A DNA stretch of 64,000 nt from JAPPHA01 sp963664045 (lineage in GTDB: Bacteria; Pseudomonadota; Alphaproteobacteria; Rhodobacterales; Rhodobacteraceae), in the NCBI GenBank assembly GCA_963664045.2, contig CAXXGT010000001.1:447873-511872 (forward strand), read 5' to 3'. How positions within the stretch are numbered: the stretch's first letter is position 1; the number at the start of each line of letters is the position of its first letter. The translations under genes were made by a program, and so were the position numbers. The notes below the pieces were generated by a model. It did no database searches, was not told the DNA's origin, and saw only the letters and a program-made list of their open reading frames with translations. This document shows, in pieces, positions 44,778 through 54,861 of the stretch.

Positions 44778-46945
44778 CAAGGCAAATCCGTTCTCCGGAT
44801 TTTTTTCTTTACCTGCATTGACATGACTATTGGAGGTGGACTCTCCCGCAGCACCGGTCTACAGTCAGCCATGGGTGATTCGCGGCAAGGCGGTATGGAT
44901 CGAAAGCGTGGTGGATCTTTCCCAAGTGTCATTGGAGATGGTGACGAAGGTGGACGAGGCCCGCTTTCGCGCCTTGATGCAGGAGCATCATTTCCTCGGC
45001 GACGCCCAGCCGAGAGGCGAGACCATACGCTATGTCGCCCACTGTGGGGGACGCTGGCTGGCGCTGGCGATGTTTTCGGCATCTGCGTTGCTCTGCGCGG
45101 CGCGGGATGACTGGATCGGCTGGGAGCGTGGCAGCCAGTTCAGCCGCCTTCACCTTGTCACCAACAATTCGCGGTTCCTGGTTCTGCCCGGCGGGGTGCC
45201 GAACCTCGGCTCACGGGTGCTGTCGCTGTGCGCACGGCGCCTGGTGCGGGACTGGCCGCTCCGCTTCGGCCACGAAGTCCTACTCATGGAGACGTTCGTG
45301 GATCCTGCTCATCACCGGGGCACGGTCTACCGCGCCGCCAACTGGCTCTGTGTCGGGCACACCCGGGGCTTCGGCCGCCTGGGCAGCGGCTACATCACCC
45401 ACGACCGGCCCAAGCTTGTCTTTCTCTATCCACTGCGCCGGGATGCGCGCCGCCGGCTGAGGACGGCCCACCTTGATCCCGGCCTGCACAAGGGAGTTCC
45501 GAAGATGACACTCACCGCTGCGCAGATGCGCTCCCTGCCCGATTACTTCCGGCAGGTGGAGGATCCGCGACGCAGGCAGGGGCGGCGGCACGCCCTGCCA
45601 TCGGTGCTCTCGCTCGCCACCGCCGCGACACTCGCCGGCATGCGCGGCTACAAGGAGATCTCGGAGTGGGTCGAGGACCAGAGCCAGGCGGTTCTGGCGT
45701 ATTTCAGGCCGCGCTTCGACCAGGGCCGGTACATCCCGCCGAGCAGGACGATCATCCGCGACGTGCTGGTCCGGGTGTGCCCGGACCAGTTCGACGCCGC
45801 CCTGCGGCAATGGAACGAAGACCACGGCGGCCCCGACAGTGCCCTGGCCATCGACGGCAAGACCATGCGCGGCGCCGTCGATGCCGATGGCGTGCAGACC
45901 CATGTCATGGGCGTTGTCGGCCACGACAGCAGGAAATCCTACGCCAAAAAAAAGTCGGAATGAGGCCGGGGGCGGACGACGAGGAGAAACGCACCAACGA
46001 AATCGGCACAGCCATCCCCCTGCTCGACATGCTGCCCGACATCAGCGGCCGCACCATCACCGCCGATGCCATGTTGGCGCAGCGGAAACTGGCCACCTAC
46101 CTCCTCGACCGCGGCGCAGACTACGCCTTCACCGTCAAGGGCAACCAGAAGACCCTGCTCTCTGATATCAGCCTGACGCTCGATGAGATCATGGCCAGCC
46201 GTGCGCCTGACTTCGTCGAGCCCGAGTGCAAGCCCGACCACGGACGCAAGGAGAAACGCTCCATATGGGTCTCAAGTGAATTGAACGACTACGCCGACTT
46301 TCCCGGCACAGGCCAGGTCTTCGCGGTCCACCGCGAAACCCTTGAGATCAAGACCGGGAAACAGTCGAAGGAGACGGCCTACTGCATCACCAGCCTGACC
46401 GAGGACAGGGCAACACCCGAGCGCCTGCTCTGCCTCAATCGCGGGCACTGGGGGATCGAGGCCAACCACCACATCCTCGACATGACCTTCGACGAGGACC
46501 GAAGCCGCATCCGCACCGGCCACGGCCCGGCGAACGCCACGCTGCTCCGGCGCTTCGCCATCGGCCTGATCAAGACGTCCAGCGACAATGTCGCCGAGAC
46601 CACGCGCAGACTGGCCCGAAAACCCAGGCGGGTCCTGGACATGCTGAAATTGACAGGCAACACCCGCCCGCGCACGGCGTTCGGCTGAAGACCCACCACA
46701 CCCGCGCCTGAGTTGCCTATCCTGTCTCCACCCTCGAAGACGGGGGTGAACAGGCATGTCCGGCAATCGCCAAATCGCCGGAAACGCCACCGGGAAACAG
46801 CCCCGGGCGCAGAATCATGTGCCGTGGGGCCTTGTCCGGGGTCGATGTGACGTCACCTAACGTGAAAAAGGGCGCAACGGTGAAATGCGAAAGACAATCG
46901 CGTCAAACCCGCATACCGGCAAAAAAACAGAACAGATTCACCCTG
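44778..46945 (+). mobile_element. ISAs1-type element carrying a DUF4338 domain
   Basis: The 2168-bp element has imperfect inverted ends (left CAAGGCAAATCCGTTCT, right read inward CAGGGTGAATCTGTTCT, 13 of 17 identical) and a 10-bp target duplication GCGAGTCTGG at 44768-44777 and 46946-46955, verified because the target is a group II intron with intact copies elsewhere. One coding unit fills it. The DUF4338 domain is therefore inside the transposing unit and not a neighbour. Confidence 0.85.
44830..46688 (+). CDS. DUF4338-ISAs1 transposase, read through a -1 frameshift
   Basis: Frame 1 (44830-45963) encodes a DUF4338 domain (about residues 40-215: FRALMQEHHFLGDAQP, DDWIGWERGSQFSRLHLVTN, NNSRFLVLPGGVPNLGSRVL, LMETFVDPAHHRGTVYRAAN) and the ISAs1 N-terminal domain (LPDYFRQVEDPRRRQGRRHA). 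It stops after AKKKSE. The rest of the DDE domain continues in the -1 frame to 46688 (KRTNEIGTAIPLLDMLPDIS, LCLNRGHWGIEANHHILDMT). The switch point is a run of eight A then G, containing the slippery heptamer A AAA AAG. The first catalytic Asp lies before it (LAIDGKTMRG). An internal ATG at 45505 with a GGGAG site could give the transposase alone. The TTG start at 44830 is uncertain. Confidence 0.8.
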
Positions 46946-48183
46946 GCGAGTCTGGCTGCTGAACTATCGGGTGGAAGTCCCGCCGGCGCAATTCTTGGTT
47001 TGGCGCCGTAGCATATCCCACGGGTACCGGGGTGACCTGGTGCCTGCGAGCTGGGACGTAGAAAGCCATCGTGGGCGTGGCTGGAGCAAGGCTCCAACCG
47101 GTCCGGTCAGTCAGGATGGCGAACAAACCGAAGGGCCGTAGCGAAAGCGAACGATTGTTGATGCGACGAAAAGTTCGCCCCCACATGGAAGCTGACTTGT
47201 GGGGATATTGGAGGATGCCAAGGGTCAGCCTGTTACCCGATGGCTAGCACCGGTGCGGAAGAACCGAGGTGAGCACGCACCGGGTCCCCCGGCGTAGAGA
47301 CGGCGGCAATTCGGGAAAGTTCAGCAGTGAAAGACCGGAAGGTGAGGAGAACGGACAGGATGTTGTGACCCTTGAATGTCAAGGACCGTGCCAATAACCG
47401 CAGTGCGGGAAATGGCACGGAGTTCTCCTGACTGGCGGATGAGGCCGATTAAGCGGTGATGGGCGGAACAACATAACCCGTCCGGAGCGAGGGCCTCTGG
47501 GCTCAGGTGGCGAAGGCGGCAGGTCATGCCGGGACACAGAGCCCGGTGCCGACCGATGATATCACCCGGATGACGGGTGGTGCTGTCGAGCCGAAGGGCG
47601 GCGCAAACGCGGGATGTTGCCACGGGCATGGCTGGGTCAGCCTTAAGCGTGGCGAATGTCGCGGAAGGCACCGTACCGAACTCCTGCGGGGGTGCCTGAC
47701 GCTTGAAGCCGGACCCGGGAAAACCGGACGTCCGGAATTTCAGGGGGGATGCTGGAAACGTGGCCTATGGTGCGCGCGCCAGTGTCCTACCCGACCGTAG
47801 CGAAAGTGAACGATTGTTGATGCGACGAAAAGTTTGCCCCCACATGGAAACTGACTTGTGGGGATATTGGAGGATGCCAAGGGTCAGCCCTATATCCGAT
47901 GGCTAGCACCGGTGCGGAAGAACCGAGGTGAGCACGCACCGGGTCCCCCGGCGTAGAGACGGCGGCAATTCGGGAAAGTTCAGCAGTGAAAGACCGGAAG
48001 GTGAGGAGAACGGACAGGATGTTGTGACCCTTGAATGTCAAGGACCGCGCCAATAACCGCAGTGCGGGAAATGGCGCGGAGTTCTCCTGACTGGCGGATG
48101 AGGCCGATTAAGCGGTGATGGGCGGAACAACATAACCCGTCCGGAGCGAGGGCCTCTGGGCTCAGGTGGCGAAGGCGGCAGGT

Positions 48184-49039
48184 GTGCAGCGAGTCTGGCT
48201 GCTGAACTAGCGGGTGTGAGTCCCGCCGGCGCAATTCTTGGTTTGGCGCCGTAGCATATCCCACGGGTACCGGGGTGACCTGGTGCCTGCGAGCTGGGAC
48301 GTAGAAAGCCATCGTGGGCGTGGCTGGAGCAAGGCTCCAACCGGTCCGGTCAGTCAGGATGGCGAACAAACCGAAGGGCCGTAGCGAAAGTGAACGATTG
48401 TTGATGCGACGAAAAGTTCGCCCCCACATGGAAGCTGACTTGTGGGGATATTGGAGGATGCCAAGGGTCAGCCTGCTACCCGATGGCTAGCACCGGTGCG
48501 GAAGAACCGAGGTGAGCACGCACCGGGTCCCCCGGCGTAGAGACGGCGGCAATTCGGGAAAGTTCAGCAGTGAAAGACCGGAAGGTGAGGAGAACAGACA
48601 GGATGTTGTGACCCTTGAATGTCAAGGACCGTGCCAATAACCGCAGTGCGGGAAATGGCACGGAGTTCTCCTGACTGGCGGATGAGGCCGATTAAGCGGT
48701 GATGGGCGGAACAACATAACCCGTCCGGAGCGAGGGCCTCTGGGCTCAGGTGGCGAAGGCGGCAGGTCATGCCGGGACACAGAGCCCGGTGCTGACCGAT
48801 GATATCACCCGGATGACGGGTGGTGCTGTCGAGCCGAAAGGGCGGCGCAAACGCGGGATGTTGCCACGGGCATGGCTGGGTCAGCCTTAAGCGTGGCGGA
48901 TGTCGCGGAAGGCACCGCACCGAACTCCTGCGGGGGTGCCTGACGCTTGAAGCCGGACCCGGGAAAACCGGACGTCCGGAATTTTAGGGGGGATGCTGGA
49001 AACGTGGCCTTTGGTGCGCGCGCCAGTGTCCTACCCGAC
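48184..49039 (+). mobile_element. ORF-less group II intron, type B, copy B5 (inner intron of a twintron)
   Basis: This 856-bp intron interrupts B4 exactly between GGCGGCAGGT and CATGCCGGG, a junction that is continuous in B1 and B3. It therefore defines the true ends of type B: 5' GTGCAGCGAGTC and 3' GTGTCCTACCCGAC. No target duplication is present, as expected for retrohoming. Domain V lies near 48950. The longest internal frames are antisense and not protein-like. Confidence 0.78.
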
Positions 49040-49421
49040 CATGCCGGGACACAGAGCCCGGTGCCGACCGATGATATCACCCGGATGACGGGTGGTGCTG
49101 TCGAGCCGAAGGGCGGCGCAAACGCGGGATGTTGCCACGGGCATGGCTGGGTCAGCCTTAAGCGTGGCGGATGTCGCGGAAGGCACCGCATCGAACTCCT
49201 GCGGGGGTGCCTGACGCTTGAAGCCGGACCCGGGAAGTAAGCGGGTAAACGGCGACGTCTGTTGATTTCGCCTGGTTTCTGGTTTCGTCCTGTCGGCTGC
49301 GGCCGATCCTGCGGCCTGACATTCTCCAATTTGCTGCTGCTGCGCCGTTTTTTCCGTTTGACACGATAGGGCGCCGGGGCTATTCCCGGCGAATCAAGAC
49401 GAATCATCGGGGAGAACGGCC

Positions 49422-50087
49422 ATGGGCGCATGGTTTGGATCGAAAGCGACCTCTGGTCTTTGCCAACCGCTCATCGCGATGTGTCCGCCGCATGTCGCAT
49501 ATATTGAGACACATCTTGGGGGCGGCGCCATCATGAAGCGCAAGCCTCCGGCGCTCAGGAACATCGGCATCGATCTCAACCGCCGGGCCATCGACACCTT
49601 CAGCTGCGCCTATCCGGTCGAGCTTCACCATGGTTGCTGCCACGCGTTCCTGTCTGATTTCGACTTCGACGGCCGCGAGCTGGTCTATGCCGACCCGCCC
49701 TACGTGCAGTCTGCGCGCAAGTCGCAGCGCCGCTACCGTTACGACTATACGGACGCCGACCATGTGGAGCTTCTCGGCATCCTGAAGTCGCTGCCCTGTT
49801 CGGCGATGGTCTCCGGCTATCCGTCCCGGCTCTACGACGAACACCTCTCCGACTGGCATTCGCTGGAGATCCAGGTCAACAACCAGTCCTGCATCGTCAC
49901 CGAGAAGCTGTGGTTCAACTTCGCGCCCGACCGGGTGCACTGGGCGGCCTTCGCCGGACGGAATTTCACCCACCGTCAGACCGTCAAGCGCAAGGCGGCG
50001 AGCTGGGGGCGGCGCTACGCGGCGATGCCCCGGGGCGAGCGCCTGGCGGTGCTGGCGGCGATCATGGCGGAGGAGGCGGAGGAATGA
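49422..50087 (+). CDS. D12-class DNA adenine methyltransferase, copy 2
   Basis: This 221-residue protein is almost identical to that in copy 1 (one difference seen, CPPHVAY for CPPHGAY) with the intact DPPY catalytic motif (VYADPPYVQS) and SAM motif (ETHLGGGA). Conservation of an open frame in two copies argues that it is a functional part of the element. Its stop overlaps the tnpC start by 4 bp. Confidence 0.85.
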   Translation: MGAWFGSKATSGLCQPLIAMCPPHVAYIETHLGGGAIMKRKPPALRNIGIDLNRRAIDTFSCAYPVELHHGCCHAFLSDFDFDGRELVYADPPYVQSARKSQRRYRYDYTDADHVELLGILKSLPCSAMVSGYPSRLYDEHLSDWHSLEIQVNNQSCIVTEKLWFNFAPDRVHWAAFAGRNFTHRQTVKRKAASWGRRYAAMPRGERLAVLAAIMAEEAEE

Positions 50088-51817
50088 GCGGGATCGACCC
50101 TCACGACCCGGATGCGGTCCGCCAGAGGCTCGACGGGCTCCATGCGGAGTTCGCGGGGCTGGGCGGCGGCGGCCTGCTGCGGGGGGCTGTCTCCCTGTTC
50201 AGGGAGTTGTTCGGGCTTGCCGGGACGCAGTCGACGATCATTGCCGCGCTACAGGACAAGCTCACCGAGGAAGTGGCGAAGAACAGTGCGCTTCGCGACC
50301 AGCTCGCCCGCTACGAGCGCCAGCAGTACGGCCGGCGCTCGGAGAAGCGCCGCAACGCCGACGCCGCCTCCGATGGCGCCGCATCGCCGGATGCCGGGGA
50401 GGATGAGCCCGAAGCCGAAAGGAAAGGCGAGGCCGAAAAGAAAGCCGAAAAGAAGCCCCGGGGCGGCGTCAACGGGCGCAAGAAGGATCGTGGCGATGCC
50501 GTCAACGGCACCGGGCTGCGCTTCGGCCCCGAGGCGACGGTGATCGACATCGACGTGATGCCGCCGGAGATCGAGGGGCTGGCGGAGGGTGAATACGACA
50601 TCATCTCCGAGCGGGTGTGCTGCAAGCTGGCATCGGTGCCGATCCGCCACGTGGTGCTGCGTTACCATTACAAGAAGGCGAAGATCAGATCCTCCGGCGC
50701 CCTGGTCTGCGCCCCGGCCGTCGAGGGCGTGTTCAAGAGCTCCTGCGCCGATGTGAGCTTTATCGCCGGAATGCTGGTCGACAAGTTCGCCTGGCATCTC
50801 CCCCTCTACCGCCAGCACCAGATGCTGGCCGAGAGCGGGATCACCGTCAGCCGCAAGTCCCTGAGTGGCTGGGCCAACCGGGCGATCTCGCTGCTGGAGC
50901 CGGTGTTCGAGGCCCAGTGCCGCTCGGTTCTGGAAAGTTCCGTCATCGTCATGGACGAGACGCCGGTGCGGGCCGGGCGCGACCCGGACAGGCCGGGCAA
51001 GATGAAACAATGCTACTACTGGCCGGTGCTCGGCGACCGGGACGAAGTGGTGTTCCACTTCGCGCCCTCCCGCGCCCACCACCATGTCGCGCGGTTCCTC
51101 GGCGATTTCGAGGGCACGCTGGTCAGCGACGGCTACGGCGCCTACGCGGCTTACGCCGAGGCGCGGGGGGAGGCGGTGAGGCAGCAAAATTGCTGGGCGC
51201 ATACGAGGCGCAATTTCGAGGAGCAGCTGGACAACCATCCGGTGTTCGCCGGGAAGGCGCTGGATCTGATCGGGGGCATGTACGGGATCGAGAAGGAATT
51301 CCGTACCCGGCCGCCGCCTGAACGCCTGGAGGCGCGGCGCACCCGCACCCGCCCGCTGGTCGACGCCTTCTGGCAATGGTGTGAGCGGACGCTCGGGGAC
51401 CCGGCGCTGACGCCGAAGCACCCGATCCGCCGGGCGGTCACCTACGCCGTCGAACGCCAGCAGGCCCTCGAGGTGTTCCTCGAAGACCCGTTGGTGCCGA
51501 TCGACTCGAATGGTGTCGAGCGCGCACTGCGCCGCATCAAGCTGGGACAGAAGAACTGGCTTTTTTCCTGGACAGAATCCGGCGCACGGAACGTCGGGAT
51601 CGTCAACAGCCTCGTCGCCACCTGTTTCCTGCTCGGGATCAGCCCTGCAACCTATCTGGGCGATGTCTTCCAGCGCATCGACACCCATCCGGCCGACCGG
51701 GTCCACGAACTGACGCCACGCCTGTGGAAGGACCTCTTCGCCGACACCCCGATGACCGGCAGCATCGACATGACCGTCGTCCGGGCTCACCCGGACGCCA
51801 GCCGGGGACCGCCGTAA
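50084..51817 (+). CDS. tnpC: IS66-type transposase TnpC, copy 2
   Basis: The 577-residue transposase has the same catalytic Asp, Asp and Glu motifs as copy 1 (VMDETPV, LVSDGYGAY, SNGVERALRR). It is five residues shorter in the repetitive acidic linker (SDGAASPDAGEDEPEAE region), where copy 1 has a duplicated SDGA unit. It is coupled to the methyltransferase by an ATGA overlap. Confidence 0.93.
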   Translation: MSGIDPHDPDAVRQRLDGLHAEFAGLGGGGLLRGAVSLFRELFGLAGTQSTIIAALQDKLTEEVAKNSALRDQLARYERQQYGRRSEKRRNADAASDGAASPDAGEDEPEAERKGEAEKKAEKKPRGGVNGRKKDRGDAVNGTGLRFGPEATVIDIDVMPPEIEGLAEGEYDIISERVCCKLASVPIRHVVLRYHYKKAKIRSSGALVCAPAVEGVFKSSCADVSFIAGMLVDKFAWHLPLYRQHQMLAESGITVSRKSLSGWANRAISLLEPVFEAQCRSVLESSVIVMDETPVRAGRDPDRPGKMKQCYYWPVLGDRDEVVFHFAPSRAHHHVARFLGDFEGTLVSDGYGAYAAYAEARGEAVRQQNCWAHTRRNFEEQLDNHPVFAGKALDLIGGMYGIEKEFRTRPPPERLEARRTRTRPLVDAFWQWCERTLGDPALTPKHPIRRAVTYAVERQQALEVFLEDPLVPIDSNGVERALRRIKLGQKNWLFSWTESGARNVGIVNSLVATCFLLGISPATYLGDVFQRIDTHPADRVHELTPRLWKDLFADTPMTGSIDMTVVRAHPDASRGPP

Positions 51818-52149
51818 CGCTTGCGACGGCGGCGAACGGTGACGTCGATGCCGTCGATCAGGGCCATCAACTCGGTCGAAGACAATGCAAGCGCCGCATG
51901 GCCGGAGGCCGGAGGCGGGGCGAACAGGCCCTGCTCCAGGCGCTTGGACCAGATGAAGAAGCCGCCCCGCTCGAAGCCCAGGACCTTTACGATGGTCCGG
52001 CGCCGGTTGACGAACACGTACCAGCGTCCATCGGCCGGATTGCACCCGAGATGGCCCGACACCAGCGCGCACAGCCCGTCGAAACTGCGCCGCATGTCGG
52101 CCGGGTCCGTCGACAGCCAGATGCCGCCCCGCGGCCAGCCGCCGAGCAT
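51787..52149 (-). CDS. tnpB: IS66 accessory protein TnpB (Orf2), copy 2
   Basis: This is identical in motif content to the copy 1 protein (GGIWLSTDPADMRRSFDGL, FIWSKRLEQG). It starts within the tnpA stop (TGATG) and overlaps the tnpC 3' end by 31 bp in convergent orientation. Confidence 0.92.
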   Translation of the reverse strand: MLGGWPRGGIWLSTDPADMRRSFDGLCALVSGHLGCNPADGRWYVFVNRRRTIVKVLGFERGGFFIWSKRLEQGLFAPPPASGHAALALSSTELMALIDGIDVTVRRRRKRYGGPRLASG

Positions 52150-52433
52150 CACGACCGCCGAACCCGCAGGACAACCCCGTCGCCCAGGTCAAGCTCGACG
52201 TCCCAGCCCGAGGAAACCGGCGGCGCAAGCTCGACAAAGGATCCCTTCCCGCCCCCAGGGCGGAGACGGCACCGCCAGTTCGAGAAGGTCTTCGAGGACA
52301 GCCCACGGGACTCGCAAAACTCCCGTTGCGACAGCCCCGAGCGCTCGAAGTCCGCCATGATGCCGCTCCACTCGTCTGCGCTGCGCACCACCGGCGCACG
52401 ACGGGAACCAGCCGAACCATTCAAACCTGACAT
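52149..52433 (-). CDS. tnpA: IS66 accessory protein TnpA, copy 2
   Basis: The 94-residue helix-turn-helix protein is the same as in copy 1 apart from a few substitutions (LSSKTFSNWRCRLR for LSPKTFGNWRCRLR). A GGAGGAAA ribosome site precedes it, near the right inverted end of the copy. Confidence 0.88.
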   Translation of the reverse strand: MSGLNGSAGSRRAPVVRSADEWSGIMADFERSGLSQREFCESRGLSSKTFSNWRCRLRPGGGKGSFVELAPPVSSGWDVELDLGDGVVLRVRRS

Positions 52434-52531
52434 GACAATTTCCTCCGATCATTGATGAATGACCGGAATTATCCCCACCCAACCCTCGCGTGAGCAACCG
52501 AATTATCAGACGTCGCCATTTACCCGCTTAC

Positions 52532-53664
52532 GGCGCACCTGCAGCTGTGCGTCGGCGCCGAAGGAGGTGGTGGCGCCACCGGTTCCCCGGCTGTTTCCCG
52601 GCTCCTCCTATGGGATCAGCTTCTGGGTCTGTTTCCTGCTCGAGCGTTACGCCTTCCACCGTCCGCTGAACCGGGTCGCGGCATGGATGCGTGACCAGGG
52701 GGTGCCCATCTCGGCCGGGACCCTGGGCGACAGCATTCACAGGCTGATGCCGTTGTTCGACCCGCTGTCGCAGGCGATCCTCGCCCACCTGAAAGCGGCC
52801 TCGGTGCTTCAGGGCGACGAAACCGGCTGGCGGGTTCAATCCCTCAAGGCCATCCGTGGCACCAGCCGGGCCTGGCTGTGGTGTGCGGTCTCCCGGGATG
52901 CGGTGTGGTTCCAGGTGGACGCGCGGCGCAATGCCGAGGCGGCCGGCAAGCTGTTCGCCGGCGTCGGTGCCGGCACGGTCCTGGTTTGTGACGCCTACTC
53001 GGCCTACAAGAAACTCGCGCGCGTTCTCGGCGGCATCCTGATCCTGGCCTGGTGCTGGGTCCATGTTCGCCGCAAATTCATCGAGGCCGCGGCCGGCAAT
53101 GACGCCCTGGAGGCATGGGAGAACCGGTGGCTGGACCGGATCGGGAAACTATTCCACCTGAACAGGGTCCGGCTGAAACACTACGACCCGGAAGCGGGGA
53201 TGGATCAGCAGTCGCGAAAGTTCGGGATTGCACATCGTCAACTGCAACGCGCGGTCGACAAGCTGTTCGCCCTCGCGGAGACGGAACGCGCGGGGCCTGC
53301 CGGTTCGGACCGGCGAGCGAAGGCGCTCAACTCGCTGGTGCGGCATCGCGGCGGGCTCTGCGTGTTCGTCGACAGGCCGGACATTCCCATGGACAACAAT
53401 TTGCCTGAAAGAATCCAGCGCGGTCCCGTGATCGGGCGGAAGCTGTCGTTCGGCTCCGACAGCCTGGAAGGCGCCCGGTACTCCGCCATGATGTACGGGA
53501 TCATCGAGACCCTGCGGATGAACGGGATCGATGTCCGCACGTGGCTCGACGACTGGCTCTCGGCCTGCGCGGGCAACGGCGGCCAGCCTCCGGACGACCT
53601 CTCACCCTGGCTGCCATGGTCGATGGACGAAGACAGGCGCCGACAACTCAAGGCCACGCAATGA
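52532..53664 (+). pseudogene. second IS66-family transposase, 5'-truncated
   Basis: About 377 codons of a transposase unlike the resident TnpC start at the end of IS66-type copy 2, without an own start. The IS66 pattern is clear: RLFPGSSYGISFWVCFLLER, then ISAGTLGDSIHRLMPLFDPL, catalytic Asp in LQGDETGWRVQ, Asp in VLVCDAYSAYKK, WCWVHVRRKFIEA and Glu in MDNNLPERIQRGPVIGRK. The N-terminal part is lost. Its stop overlaps the DUF4338 start by 4 bp (ATGA). Confidence 0.82.
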
Positions 53665-54554
53665 CCGCGGACAACACCACGATCGCGTGCCGTTACCACG
53701 GGCGTGACTTCACCACCGGCGAGATGGCGCTGATGCGGGACCTGATCGCGGCCTCCCCGCAACAGACCCGTGCCGGGCTGGCGCGCGCGTTCTGCCGCGC
53801 CATCGGCTGGGTCAAGCCCGACGGCGAACTCAGGGCCATGATGGCCCGGCTCACCATGCTGAGGATGCACCGGGACGGGATCATCACACTGCCGCCGCCG
53901 CGACACGGACCGCGGCCGCGGCGGGTTCCGGAGTTCGGCCCGGAAACCGACCCGCCGCAGACGCCGATGCCGGAGACCCTGGACGCGGTGCGCCCGGTCC
54001 GCCTGGTCAGGGTCACCGGCGCCGGCCGTGCCGCCAGTGTCGCCTGGAACGGCTTCATCGCCCGCTGGCACTACCTCGGTTACACGCCCCTCATCGGTGC
54101 ACAGATGCGCTATGCGGTCCAGGACCGGGAGGGCCGGCCGCTGGCCATGCTCGGCTTCTCGGCCGCCGCATGGAAGACCGCACCCCGCGATGCCTTCATC
54201 GGATGGTCTCCGGAAGTCCGGGAGCGGAACCTGTACCGCGTGATCAACAATGCCCGATATCTCATCATGCCATGGATCCGGATTCCAGGTCTCGCCTCCC
54301 ACATCCTCTCCCGGGCGCGGCGCCAACTGCCGAAGGACTGGCAAAGCCACCACAACATCTCCCCGGTCCTGATGGAAACCTTCGTCGAAACCCCGCGCTT
54401 CTCAGGGATCACCTACAAGGCGTCCGGATGGATCCATGTCGGAACAACAAAGGGGCGGGGCAAATACGACAGAAAGAATGAATTCGCAAAGCCCAGGAAA
54501 GACATCTGGCTCTGCCCGCTCAGAAAAGACTGGAAAAGAATCCTCAATCAATAG
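53661..54554 (+). CDS. DUF4338 (DruA-like) protein coupled to an IS66-family transposase
   Basis: The 297-residue protein has an N-terminal helical region (residues 15-75, FTTGEMALMRDLIAASPQQT, then a winged-helix-like RLTMLRMHRDGIITLPPP) and the DUF4338 domain: WHYLGYTPLIGAQMRYAV, RDAFIGWSPEVRERNLYRVI, NNARYLIMPWIRIPGLASHI and VLMETFVETPRFSGITYKAS. DUF4338 is the family of DruA from Druantia defence systems, but no other Druantia gene is present. The ATGA overlap with the transposase and a GTAAGCG-type inverted end 39 bp downstream place it within an IS66-type element. Confidence 0.85.
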   Translation: MTADNTTIACRYHGRDFTTGEMALMRDLIAASPQQTRAGLARAFCRAIGWVKPDGELRAMMARLTMLRMHRDGIITLPPPRHGPRPRRVPEFGPETDPPQTPMPETLDAVRPVRLVRVTGAGRAASVAWNGFIARWHYLGYTPLIGAQMRYAVQDREGRPLAMLGFSAAAWKTAPRDAFIGWSPEVRERNLYRVINNARYLIMPWIRIPGLASHILSRARRQLPKDWQSHHNISPVLMETFVETPRFSGITYKASGWIHVGTTKGRGKYDRKNEFAKPRKDIWLCPLRKDWKRILNQ

Positions 54555-54573
54555 ACAACAGACAACAACATCA

Positions 54574-54593
54574 CGCCTTCGCCGAACGCTTAC
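54574..54593 (+). repeat. right inverted end of the second IS66-type element
   Basis: CGCCTTCGCCGAACGCTTAC, 20 bp after the DUF4338 stop, ends with the CGCTTAC typical of IS66-family termini (GTAAGCG inward). The following TCGACTTA may be its old 8-bp target repeat. The left end is lost, so this is a half-supported call. Confidence 0.45.
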
Positions 54594-54600
54594 TCGACTT

Positions 54601-54861
54601 AGCCATGCGGCGGACACATCGCGATGAGCGGTTGGCAAAGACCAGAGGTCGCTTTCGATCCAAACCATGCGCCCATGGCCGTTCTCCCCGATGATTCGTC
54701 TTGATTCGCCGGGAATAGCCCCGGCGCCCTATCGTGTCAAACGGAAAAAACGGCGCAGCAGCAGCAAATTGGAGAATGTCAGGCCGCAGGATCGGCCGCA
54801 GCCGACAGGACGAAACCAGAAACCAGGCGAAATCAACAGACGTCGCCGTTTACCCGCTTAC
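54601..54861 (-). mobile_element. IS66-type right-end remnant
   Basis: This 261-bp piece is near-identical to the methyltransferase-side end of copies 1 and 2, including the first codons of the methyltransferase (about 54605-54681) and the inverted end at 54861. The rest of that copy is missing. It serves as the right boundary of the composite. Confidence 0.85.

Larger units (their letters stand above)
44763..47795 (+). mobile_element. ORF-less group II intron, type B, copy B3, split by an ISAs1 element
   Basis: The first 15 bp of the intron (GTGCAGCGAGTCTGG) are at 44763-44777 and the rest at 46946-47795, ending CCTACCCGAC. The gap is an ISAs1-type element with a 10-bp target duplication. 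Removing it gives an intron of about 855 bp, the same as the other type B copies. Its 5' end is only about 50 bp from the promoter side of ssrA, on the opposite strand. Confidence 0.72.
49237..52531 (-). mobile_element. IS66-type element, copy 2, complete
   Basis: This 3295-bp copy is in opposite orientation to copy 1 and nearly identical, with all four genes intact. Its left outer flank is CCCGGGAA, but its right flank (GGCGCACC) does not match, because the outer right boundary of the transposed unit is at 54861. Confidence 0.92.

Noticed and set aside
47321..47671. Repeated minus-strand frames of 61 to 149 codons within the group II intron copies
   Set aside because: They recur only because the intron recurs, lie antisense to the ribozyme, have no ribosome sites and are not protein-like. 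The structure is RNA, as shown by domain V and the covariation.
46946..49236. Tandem repeats at 46.9-49.2 kb considered as a CRISPR array or satellite
   Set aside because: The units are about 860 bp, with exact group II ends and one nested in another; there are no short repeats with spacers.
53661..54554. DUF4338 gene as part of a Druantia defence system
   Set aside because: No druB-druE helicase or partner genes are adjacent. All three DUF4338 regions are linked to transposases instead.
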